A stretch of DNA of 64,000 nt from Merdibacter sp965119685 (lineage in GTDB: Bacteria > Bacillota_I > Bacilli_A > Erysipelotrichales > Erysipelotrichaceae): assembly GCA_965119685.1 (NCBI GenBank), contig OZ221971.1, positions 1,984,001 to 2,048,000 on the forward strand, in the 5' to 3' direction. A program made the translations under genes and the position numbers. Under the pieces are notes generated by a model, which saw only the letters and a program-made list of their open reading frames with translations, was not told the DNA's origin and did no database searches. Numbering within the stretch: position 1 is the first letter of the stretch; each line of letters starts with the position of its first letter. This document shows positions 31,775 through 38,744 of this stretch, in pieces.

Positions 31775-31811
31775 ATCATACCCCCCCCCCCCCCCCCAGA
31801 ATTTTTGTCAA
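31775..31811 (-). promoter_or_regulatory. Candidate phase-variable promoter of the natAB-like unit
   Basis: On the minus strand TTGACA (31811-31806) is followed by AAAATTCT, a run of 17 G (31797-31781) and TATGAT (31780-31775). The spacer is 25 bp, too long for normal SigA use; 9 G would give 17 bp. The flanks match those of the promoter at 46521-46550, so both look like copies of one cassette in which slippage of the G run sets promoter strength. Confidence 0.8.
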
Positions 31812-32015
31812 TCCTTTTCTACTCTTTTTCCTACCCTTGTGTGGGGAAGCATACGTTCCATGTAAAGAAAGGGCGCACGGCATCGCAAATCATTTCATGC
31901 GTCCTCCTCCTTTCAAAAAGGCGGCTTGCCTCTTATTAGATTTCCGGCATCACGTGCATGTTCTCGCTGATTCGCAAAAACGTCCGGCAGATCTTTCAAC
32001 ACGAATACGGTAAAC

Positions 32016-32100
32016 AAAAAAAAGCCTGATCCAAAGAATGATGGTGTCCCCCGAAGATGTGATTGAGGTTGACATCATGGCATTCATTGACAAGGCTTTT
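32016..32100 (-). terminator. Long hairpin terminator after tRNA-Arg
   Basis: AAAAGCCT... and ...AGGCTTTT close an imperfect hairpin of about 85 nt with an inner stem (GACACCATCATTC with GAATGCCATGATGTC), followed on the minus strand by eight T. Confidence 0.75.
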
Positions 32101-32109
32101 CTTTTTGCA

Positions 32110-32186
32110 TGGCGTCCACGAAGGGACTCGAACCCCTGACCGTGCGCTTAGAAGGCGCATGCTCTATCCAGCTGAGCTACGTGGAC
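32110..32186 (-). tRNA. tRNA-Arg, anticodon TCT
   Basis: The 77-nt gene has acceptor arms GTCCACG and CGTGGAC, the D arm TAGCTCAGCTGGATAGAGCA, anticodon stem TGCGC/GCGCA around loop CTTCTAA, and the T arm with GGTTCGAGTCC. The 3' CCA is encoded. It reads AGA. Confidence 0.96.
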
Positions 32187-32204
32187 ACGCTTAACTGCCT
32201 AACT

Positions 32205-32233
32205 ATAATAGCAGAAAGCAGTCCGCATTTCAA
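32205..32233 (-). promoter_or_regulatory. Promoter of tRNA-Arg
   Basis: TTGAAA (32233-32228) and TATTAT (32210-32205), spacer 17 bp, with a TGC extension. Confidence 0.8.
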
Positions 32234-32360
32234 CCGTTTTCCCGTTTTTTCCCCATCCTTACGAATGCAAACTCCATCCGGTGCGATGGAAAACAAAACC
32301 GCATGCATGCCGACATAGCCCGCTGTGCGGATAACGAAAAAATCAGCCGGGAAGCTCACA

Positions 32361-32855
32361 TCAGCGAAAAAAACGGCGTTTCGTTTTGGCCGGCGGCGTC
32401 AAAAAGACGATCTGCGCATCCACCTGCTCCTGTTCCAGCGTTAAAATCGCATAAGACGGCGGCCGTCCGTCACGGCTATATTTCAAAGAGCCGGGATTCA
32501 GCAGCGTAATGCCGTTGACCACGCGGACATCCGCCACATGCGTATGTCCATAGCAGACAATATCACAGCCATGCTCCCTCGCATATTCCAACATGCGCTC
32601 ATCGCGTTTGCGGTAAGGAAACTGATGCGAATGGATAAGCAGGATGCGATGATCGCCAAAGGGCAACACGCACTGCTGAGGCAGATCGTAACCACAGTCG
32701 TTATTGCCCTGTACGATGATATAGCCCGGAAAGCTCTCTGCATCGTTTTCAAGATCTCCGCAATGCAGGAAAGCGTCCGCATCCGGGTGCTGTTCCATCA
32801 GATCATAAAGGAGCTCGTCTCTCCCATGCGAATCACTCGCTACGATTATTTTCAT
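32361..32855 (-). CDS. YfcE/MJ0936-type metallophosphoesterase
   Basis: The 164-residue phosphoesterase has the family metal motifs ASDSHG near 5-10, HCGDLEND near 31-38, GNND near 50-53, and GHTHVAD near 107-113. These two-metal enzymes hydrolyse phosphodiesters or small phosphomonoesters; the true substrate is unknown. The ATG at 32855 is chosen; an earlier in-frame ATG (32885) lies inside the -10 element TGGTATGAT of its own promoter. The ribosome site (GGTGAT) is weak. Confidence 0.92.
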   Translation of the reverse strand: MKIIVASDSHGRDELLYDLMEQHPDADAFLHCGDLENDAESFPGYIIVQGNNDCGYDLPQQCVLPFGDHRILLIHSHQFPYRKRDERMLEYAREHGCDIVCYGHTHVADVRVVNGITLLNPGSLKYSRDGRPPSYAILTLEQEQVDAQIVFLTPPAKTKRRFFR

Positions 32856-32929
32856 GTCATCACCAACTTTGCCTAGGTCTATCATACCAGAAATGACGGC
32901 GTGAGAAAAGGCAAAAGACGTCAGTTTTG

Positions 32930-33910
32930 TCAGTAAGGCTCAATGATGTTGTATTGAAGCTGTTCATTGGTGAGCAGTTGGGGGATCTCACAGCCGACGC
33001 TATCCTCCTCGCAGTGCAGGCGAACGCCCTCCACCTCAGAAAGCGCGCATAGCGAGAGCACCAGCTCATTGACATCATCCTCTTTTAAAGTCAGATCACT
33101 GGTAAAGATGCTTTGATCCAGCGTGAGATCGATGATCCCTTCCTGTGCGACCTCCACCTTTAGCGCATGCTCCTCCATCGTGGAAGCCAGCGTCCCGCTC
33201 GCAGAAAGATCCGCCATAACGGCCGCTGCCTGTGCGGCGAGGCTTTCATTGCTGGCGGCATCCACTCGCCGGCTGCGGGGGATCAGATAATGCGTACCCT
33301 CGATCTTCTTCGTTCCATATACTAACAGCGAGACACTGTCATGCAAAGTGGCGCTGGAAGTTTCAAAGTGGTTGATGCCGATGGCGCGTGTCAGCGGCTG
33401 CGTGATCGGCGTATTCGCCAAAGGCAGATTGGTGAGCGTCACACCATCCAGCTGCAAGACGACCTGTTCCACATCCGCAAACTGTGTCGCTCCCCAGACG
33501 ATCGCCTCCAACAGCCGCAGCTCGTTTTCCGCATCATAGCTGAGGAAACGCTCATTGAAATTCAGCGTCGCACACCCTTCCTCCACCTGTATGGTATCGA
33601 CCACATCTTCCTGTGTGAAAAAGCTCTCAAAGCCCGCTAAGGGCTGCTTGCCGCTGAGATACTCCAGCATGACCTCGATTTGATGACGGGAATCGTCATT
33701 CTCCTCGCAGGCGATGGCCAATGGGACAAGCAGGCGATCCTCATCCATGAGATAGACCTGTAAATACGCAGGGTCCGCTGCCTGCTGAATATGCAGCGAG
33801 CTATTTTGTTCACGGGGAAACAACCATATCAGCGAGAGGCAGGTACAGGCGCCGGCGATGGCAAAGCACAGCAGCTCGCGGCGATGTCTCCTCCATAAGT
33901 TACACTTCAA
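32930..33910 (-). CDS. GerMN-domain protein, GerM-like
   Basis: The 326-residue protein has an N-terminal membrane anchor (about 11-28) and two GerMN-like halves: one around VYLMDEDRLLVPLAIAC with NFNERFLSYD, and a second around LLVYGTKKIEGTHYLIP with DLTLDQSIF. GerM is a forespore-septum protein needed for engulfment and germination in Bacillus. The start is taken as TTG 33910 because GAGGTGAT lies about 4 nt before it and no in-frame ATG is nearby. It shares an upstream element with the SpoVID-like gene. Confidence 0.8.
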   Translation of the reverse strand: MKCNLWRRHRRELLCFAIAGACTCLSLIWLFPREQNSSLHIQQAADPAYLQVYLMDEDRLLVPLAIACEENDDSRHQIEVMLEYLSGKQPLAGFESFFTQEDVVDTIQVEEGCATLNFNERFLSYDAENELRLLEAIVWGATQFADVEQVVLQLDGVTLTNLPLANTPITQPLTRAIGINHFETSSATLHDSVSLLVYGTKKIEGTHYLIPRSRRVDAASNESLAAQAAAVMADLSASGTLASTMEEHALKVEVAQEGIIDLTLDQSIFTSDLTLKEDDVNELVLSLCALSEVEGVRLHCEEDSVGCEIPQLLTNEQLQYNIIEPY

Positions 33911-34028
33911 GCGATCACCTCTGTTACAGCCTATGATTTGCAGGATCAAAAAAGACATGGAATTGCCCGCAGACTCTGGGGATGCACCCCTTTCCGCCGG
34001 AAAGAGAACAAATAGCTACCCACACCGC

Positions 34029-34061
34029 AAAAAAACAGGGATGCACCGCTTGGTATCCCTG
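34029..34061 (-). terminator. Terminator of the VanY-like gene
   Basis: CAGGGATACC and GGTGCATCCCTG pair around a 4-nt loop, followed by seven T on the minus strand. Confidence 0.9.
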
Positions 34062-34140
34062 CTTTCCTCCTCTTAGCCTCTCTATATTCGCCTGCTTGCA
34101 AGCGAAGCAACGCTCTTTTTCAAAACAGCCTCAAAACAGC

Positions 34141-35199
34141 CTATTCGGCAAACGACATCTCCTCCATGCAGCGGCTTTGATCGTGCATGGCACGTGCGTG
34201 ATCAGTGCCGACATAGCGCAGCGTGAAAGGCTGCCACGCCTTTTGCGTCTGTTCCTCCTTGCCCTCCTCATAGCGGATGACAAAGCCATAGCGATAGGCG
34301 TTTTCCCGCAGCCAGGCAATCTGCTGCCGCTGCAAGTCCGTGAGTGTCTCCTCGCATTTCTCATAGCTCAGCGTACCGTCCTCACCAATTTCCACCGCAT
34401 CGTTCCAATCCTCATCCAAGGCGAAAGAAACCGTATAGCCCAGCTGATACTCACTTTCTCCGGCGACATCCTCAAACCAGACAGCCTCCTCGCCGAGTGA
34501 TTTCTGCGCTGCTTCATAGATCGCCACCTGTGATTCAAAAGAGGTATATGCGCGTTCGATCGTCAAACCGCCGCCGAACTCTCCGTTGATTTCCGTCGCA
34601 TCCGTCAACAGCTTCTCTAACGCCTGTGCCGCATCTGCCTGCAAATAGAAGCCCTTTGAGGCGCCCTGCGTCGATACGACCGGCAGATGCTCCAGCAGCA
34701 CCAGCTCCTTAGGCTCATAATTAAATACCGTCGCATGTCCGTTTAACACCAGCGTGAATGCATCCGGGCGCGAGACGAGCTGTGCCTGCGCGTCATAGTC
34801 CGCAATCGTCTCATAAAAGCGGATCAGATCGCTGTACGAATAATACGTCAATAAGTCCTCCAGCGTATTGTAGCTCATGCGGTTTCGATACTCGTTGATA
34901 AAGTTGACAATGTAATCGACGTCATCCTCCTGCGTCTGCAAAGCTCGGGAATACCAGCGCGTATTGGCGATGTCAAAGCCCTCCGCCGCAATAAAAGGCA
35001 TGATCTCCTGCGGAGTGATCTGCTGCGTGATCAGATAGTTGATATCCTCCTGATCGAGATAAGTCAAAAGCACCTGCCGATCAGCTTCATCCGCATAAGG
35101 GTAACGGGCTAAAGGATCGTAAGACTGATTCATCCAGTAAAAGCAGACGGCGAACACCGCCAGCAAACCCACGATAAAGCCGCTGCGTTTCCATTTCAT
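34141..35199 (-). CDS. VanY-like protein, zinc ligands apparently lost
   Basis: The 352-residue protein has an N-terminal membrane anchor (about 9-26) and an extracytoplasmic D-Ala-D-Ala carboxypeptidase (VanY) fold at 190-350, recognised by SFESQVAIYE, ENAYRYGFVIRYEEGKE and LRYVGTDHARAM. The usual zinc-binding motifs SEHQ-G-x-x-x-D and EPWH-RY appear as SEYQLGYTVSF (Tyr at about 251) and AWQPFTLRYVG (Trp about 322). All expected His/Asp ligands are replaced, so the protein is probably not an active peptidase and may be a binding or regulatory version. GAGGTGAGAG precedes the ATG at 35199. Confidence 0.82.
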   Translation of the reverse strand: MKWKRSGFIVGLLAVFAVCFYWMNQSYDPLARYPYADEADRQVLLTYLDQEDINYLITQQITPQEIMPFIAAEGFDIANTRWYSRALQTQEDDVDYIVNFINEYRNRMSYNTLEDLLTYYSYSDLIRFYETIADYDAQAQLVSRPDAFTLVLNGHATVFNYEPKELVLLEHLPVVSTQGASKGFYLQADAAQALEKLLTDATEINGEFGGGLTIERAYTSFESQVAIYEAAQKSLGEEAVWFEDVAGESEYQLGYTVSFALDEDWNDAVEIGEDGTLSYEKCEETLTDLQRQQIAWLRENAYRYGFVIRYEEGKEEQTQKAWQPFTLRYVGTDHARAMHDQSRCMEEMSFAE

Positions 35200-35240
35200 G
35201 ACTCTCACCTCATTCGCGCAATTCCCGCATTGATTGTTTT

Positions 35241-35270
35241 ATTATACCACAATCATCCTCACTTCGACAA
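35241..35270 (-). promoter_or_regulatory. Promoter of the VanY-like gene
   Basis: TTGTCG (35270-35265) and TATAAT (35246-35241) have an 18-bp spacer, and the -10 is extended (TGGTATAAT). Confidence 0.65.
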
Positions 35271-35276
35271 AATTGC

Positions 35277-36320
35277 TCACTTCTCTGTCAGCGCCCGGCC
35301 GCTTTCCCGCTCAAAAAAGATACAGCGCGCCAAATCAAAACGAACCGAAGCCGTTTGCGGAATTACCGCCTCAGCCGATAACAGCGAGCGCAGCTGCGCT
35401 CCTTCCCATGCGATCTGAACCTCGCTGCAGCTCCCCTGATAATGCACGGCCACACAGCGTCCCTCCCCTGCACCTTCGCCATAGACGACATCCGCAGGCA
35501 TAACGCCGACAAGCACCTTTCGGCCGCTGTAGCGCTTCATCCACGCAGGCAGAGGCAAAGCGACGCTTTGAAAGCGCAGCGTATCTTCTTCGATGCGCGC
35601 GGGGATCAGATTCCACGGCGGCGTACCGATAAAACCGGCGACAAACGCCGTTTGCGGATGCTCGTAAACCGCCGCGGCGCTCCCCTGCTGGCAGATCTCT
35701 CCCTCGTTCATGACGATCAGCTGATCGCCCAGCCGCAGCGCCTCCTGTTGATCGTGGGTGACATAGAGGACGGTCAATCCCAGCATTCGCTGCCACTGCC
35801 GCAGCTTTTCCCCTAACGATCGCTTGAGCGGTGCATCCAAAGCGCTGAAAGGCTCATCCATCACGATGAGCTGCGCCCCTTTCATGAGAGCGCGCCCGAT
35901 GGCGACCCGCTGTTTCTCACCGCCGGAAAGCTGATCGCCTCGCTGTTTGGCAACCGCTTTCAGCTCCAGCAGTTCCATGATTTCCTCACTGCGCTTTTCC
36001 GCATCTTTGTTTTGCCATGGCGCGCCGAAGAGAACATTTTCTTTGACGCTCATATACGGAAACAAGGAAGGCTCCTGAAAGACGACGGCGACATTGTGCA
36101 CAAGATCTTCTTCTGATGCACACCCTGCCATCCAAAGACTGCCCGCATCCGCCTTTTCTAAGCCGCTGATGAGCGAGAGCAGGGTCGTTTTACCGCTGCC
36201 GCTGGGACCGACGACGACGCTAAAGCTGCCTTTTTGCAGGGTGAACGTGCAATCCTTGAGTACCCAGCGTTCCCCATAGCGTTTTCCCAATCCTTCACAG
36301 CTAAGCAATTTCTCACTCAC
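35277..36320 (-). CDS. ABC importer ATPase with TOBE domain (PotA/FbpC type), orphan
   Basis: The 347-residue ATPase has Walker A GPSGSGKTT near 36-44, signature LSGGEKQRV, Walker B LIVMDEPFSALD, the H-loop THDQQEAL, and a C-terminal TOBE domain (about 240-340) found in importers for polyamines, ferric iron, sulfate, thiamin or sugars. No permease or binding-protein gene is adjacent. The GTG at 36320 is preferred because GGAGGG lies 6 nt before it. That GTG overlaps the TGA of a 56-codon gene (GTGA), so the two are coupled. Confidence 0.88.
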   Translation of the reverse strand: MSEKLLSCEGLGKRYGERWVLKDCTFTLQKGSFSVVVGPSGSGKTTLLSLISGLEKADAGSLWMAGCASEEDLVHNVAVVFQEPSLFPYMSVKENVLFGAPWQNKDAEKRSEEIMELLELKAVAKQRGDQLSGGEKQRVAIGRALMKGAQLIVMDEPFSALDAPLKRSLGEKLRQWQRMLGLTVLYVTHDQQEALRLGDQLIVMNEGEICQQGSAAAVYEHPQTAFVAGFIGTPPWNLIPARIEEDTLRFQSVALPLPAWMKRYSGRKVLVGVMPADVVYGEGAGEGRCVAVHYQGSCSEVQIAWEGAQLRSLLSAEAVIPQTASVRFDLARCIFFERESGRALTEK

Positions 36321-36487
36321 AAGCACCCCTCCAAAGCTCTCATGCGAGAACGCCCGCCAAAGAAAACCTCAGTCCATGCGCCCCCAAGCGTTTTAGTCCC
36401 GCCGTCATCCCACATGCGATAAGCCACACTTTCTTTTTTGACCGCATGCGCCGCCCTGCACATAGCATCCCTCCTGCACTCATTCAT
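36317..36487 (-). CDS. Small 56-residue protein coupled to the ABC ATPase
   Basis: Starting at ATG 36487, with GGGAGG 8 nt upstream, the frame encodes a basic, Cys-rich peptide: MNECRRDAMCRAAHAVKK, then a Gly-rich stretch LGGAWTEVFFGGRSRM and end ALEGCL. Its TGA overlaps the ATPase start in a GTGA junction. A consensus promoter precedes it. No family is recognised. It may be a small regulator of the transporter or only a coupling ORF. Confidence 0.5.
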   Translation of the reverse strand: MNECRRDAMCRAAHAVKKESVAYRMWDDGGTKTLGGAWTEVFFGGRSRMRALEGCL

Positions 36488-36529
36488 AGCAACCGCCTCC
36501 CGCTTCTTCCATTCAACTCTCTCGCTTTT

Positions 36530-36558
36530 ATTATACACAAAATCATACGATACACCAA
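36530..36558 (-). promoter_or_regulatory. Promoter of the small ORF-ABC ATPase unit
   Basis: TTGGTG (36558-36553) and TATAAT (36535-36530), spacer 17 bp. Confidence 0.65.
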
Positions 36559-36705
36559 AAGCTCCCTCTCCTAAGCAATTTCACTTACTTTCATGAGCAT
36601 CACCACCGATAGGAAATGTATTCCCCTGACGATCATCCCCGCATCCCTTGCACTGTTCTTCCAACCAGCACCTGCGTTTGTAAAGCAATCTTTGCTTTCA
36701 CAAAA

Positions 36706-36732
36706 CGAAAAACAGGACTCACTCGTCCTGTT
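36706..36732 (-). terminator. Terminator overlapping the end of gerE
   Basis: AACAGGAC and GTCCTGTT pair around GAGTGA, the gerE stop lying in the loop, followed by TTTCGTTTT on the minus strand. Confidence 0.8.
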
Positions 36733-36934
36733 CCAGATCCAACTCCTCCAGCCGCAGCAATTCGACAACCGCCTGTGCCCGTCCTTTGACGCCCAGCTTC
36801 AGCATCACATTGGAAATGTGATTGCGGACGGTTTTATCGCTGATGCCCAGACGCTGTGCGATTTCGCGCGTGGAGTGATTGCGGATCAAAAGCTCATAGA
36901 CCTCGCGTTCGCGATTGGTCAGGATGCTGTACAT
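36719..36934 (-). CDS. gerE: Sporulation transcription factor GerE
   Basis: The 71-residue protein is a stand-alone LuxR-type helix-turn-helix: LTNREREVYELL near 5-16, STREIAQRLGISDKTVRNHI near 21-40, and the GerE-specific LGVKGRAQAVVELLRLEEL. In Bacillus GerE is the last mother-cell regulator and controls late coat genes with SigK. The ATG at 36934 follows GGGAGG; five upstream codons have no better start. It lies 30 bp after uvrC, and a SigK-type promoter overlaps the uvrC stop. Gene order near uvrC and mutS2 also agrees with the Bacillus gerE region. Confidence 0.92.
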   Translation of the reverse strand: MYSILTNREREVYELLIRNHSTREIAQRLGISDKTVRNHISNVMLKLGVKGRAQAVVELLRLEELDLEQDE

Positions 36935-36960
36935 GTTCTCCCTCCCCATCAGCCACAGTC

Positions 36961-36987
36961 TATTCTATGCGTCATTTTTCATCTGGT
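36961..36987 (-). promoter_or_regulatory. SigK-type promoter for gerE
   Basis: AC (36987-36986), 16 bp, then CATAGAATA (36969-36961) fit the SigK consensus AC-N16/17-CATANNNTA exactly. The start would lie near 36955, about 20 bp before the gerE ATG. The -10 contains the uvrC stop codon TAG. Confidence 0.75.
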
Positions 36988-38743
36988 CCAGGTTATGTAA
37001 CAGATGATAGATATTCTCGGCGACTTTTTCGGGAACCACCTCGCTGATCTGAGAAATGCTGGCAGCTTTGAGATTCTTCAAAGAGCCAAACTTCTTCCAG
37101 ATCGCTTTCTTGCGCACCTCGCCCAGTCCCTCCACCTCATCGAGGATGGAGCGGGTCATCGCCTTTTTGCGCAGCCGCCGATGATAGCTGACGGCAAAGC
37201 GGTGCACCTCATCCTGCATCTGCGCCAACAGGAAAAACAGCGGACCTTCCTTTTCAATCTTGATGATCTCGCCGCGATCGTTCATCAGATTGCTCGTGTT
37301 GTGATGTTCATCCTTTACCAAGCCGCAGATCGTCAAATCGAGATCCAGCTGTTCGCGGATTTCCTTGGCGGCCTCCACCTGCTGATAACCGCCGTCCACC
37401 ACCAGCAGATCAGGCATAGCGGCGCCCTCTTTTAACAGGCGGAAATAACGGCGGTAGAGCACCTCGCGCATGCTGTCCATATCCGAGCGATACTCGCCTA
37501 AGCGATAGAGACGGTAACCGGGCTTATGCGGCTCGCCGTCCAAAAAGACGACCATGCCGCTGACATTGAAGGTACCCGCCAGATGCGAGTTATCGAAGAT
37601 CTCGATGCGGTGAATCTCCTTGTGAAAGAGATGGGACAGCTGTCCCATCGCCATTTGCTTATGCTGATCCTTGCGTTCCACCAGCGTGAATTTCTGCTCG
37701 TGGGCGTTCAGCGCATTGCGCTTTGCCATCTCCACCAGCTTCACCTTATCGCCGCGCTGGGGCTGTACGATCTTATCGCCGTAAAGCTCTTTCAGCATTC
37801 CCACCTCATATTCCTTGGGGATGAGGATCTCATTGGGCAATGGGTGCTGGGCATAGTATTGGGCGATAAAGGCGACAAACGCCTCCATCTCATCCTCATA
37901 CAGCGGCGTCACGGACAGCGAACGCTCCAAAAGCTTGCCCCCGCGCATGAAAAAGCCCTGAATCGAGATGTACCCTTTATCGAGATAATAGGCGAAAACG
38001 TCGCGGTCCAAATGATCCTGAAAGTCGATCTGCTGTTTATCGACCACATGGCGGATCGCGTTCATCATCTCATGAATCTCCTGTGCCCGTTCAAATTGCA
38101 GCTGCTCGCTGGCTTCGTTCATCTGCTGCTGCAAACGGGCGAGAATATCGCTGACATCTCCCTTGAGAAAGCGGCGGATGTCGTTTCGCATCTGCGCATA
38201 TACCGTATCGTCGATCGGATGGATACAGGGACCCAGACACTGTCCGATATGGTAATACAGGCACTCTTTTTTCGGCAGATGACGGCATTTGCGCAAGGGA
38301 TACATGCGGTTGAGCAGCTTTGCCATCTCATAGGCGGCGCCGGAATCGGGGAAAGGCCCGAAGTAATCGGCTTTTTTATCCTTGGTGTTGCGGACGACCT
38401 CCAAGCGGGGAGCCGCTTCCTTGCTCAGCTTGAGATAAGGATAGGTCTTGTCGTCCATAAACATGATATTATAGGGCGGCGTGTGCTTTTTGATGAGGTT
38501 GATCTCCAGCAGCAGCGCTTCTTTCTCGCTGGCGGTGACGATATATTCAAAATCGTCGATGTTGGCGACCAGACGGGTCGTCTTGAAATCATGCGCCCCG
38601 ACAAAATACTGGCGGACGCGGTTTTTCAGCACCTTTGCCTTGCCGACATAGATGATGTCCCCGCCCTTGTTCTTCATCAGATAACAGCCCGGCAGTGCAG
38701 GCAGGATGGCGAGCTTGTCGGCAATTTTCTCCATGTTTGCCAT
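36965..38743 (-). CDS. uvrC: Excinuclease ABC subunit C
   Basis: The 592-residue nuclease has the GIY-YIG domain (PGCYLMKNKGGDIIYVGKAK near 18-37), the UVR domain (around 205-240), the RNase H-like EndoV domain with IEIFDNSHLAGT near 378-389 and VVDGGYQQ, and a C-terminal HhH region (RSILDEVEGLGEVRKKAIWKK in two parts). It makes both incisions in nucleotide excision repair. The ATG at 38743 is two bases after the mutS2 stop. Confidence 0.97.
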   Translation of the reverse strand: MANMEKIADKLAILPALPGCYLMKNKGGDIIYVGKAKVLKNRVRQYFVGAHDFKTTRLVANIDDFEYIVTASEKEALLLEINLIKKHTPPYNIMFMDDKTYPYLKLSKEAAPRLEVVRNTKDKKADYFGPFPDSGAAYEMAKLLNRMYPLRKCRHLPKKECLYYHIGQCLGPCIHPIDDTVYAQMRNDIRRFLKGDVSDILARLQQQMNEASEQLQFERAQEIHEMMNAIRHVVDKQQIDFQDHLDRDVFAYYLDKGYISIQGFFMRGGKLLERSLSVTPLYEDEMEAFVAFIAQYYAQHPLPNEILIPKEYEVGMLKELYGDKIVQPQRGDKVKLVEMAKRNALNAHEQKFTLVERKDQHKQMAMGQLSHLFHKEIHRIEIFDNSHLAGTFNVSGMVVFLDGEPHKPGYRLYRLGEYRSDMDSMREVLYRRYFRLLKEGAAMPDLLVVDGGYQQVEAAKEIREQLDLDLTICGLVKDEHHNTSNLMNDRGEIIKIEKEGPLFFLLAQMQDEVHRFAVSYHRRLRKKAMTRSILDEVEGLGEVRKKAIWKKFGSLKNLKAASISQISEVVPEKVAENIYHLLHNLDQMKNDA

Positions 38744-38744
38744 A

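Noticed and set aside
31781..31797. Poly-C run as an assembly artefact only
   Set aside because: Exact length may be uncertain, but the matching cassette at 46521-46550 and correctly placed -35 and -10 boxes argue for a real element.
36571..36768. 65-codon minus-strand Cys-rich frame
   Set aside because: It overlaps gerE out of frame, begins within it and crosses its terminator.
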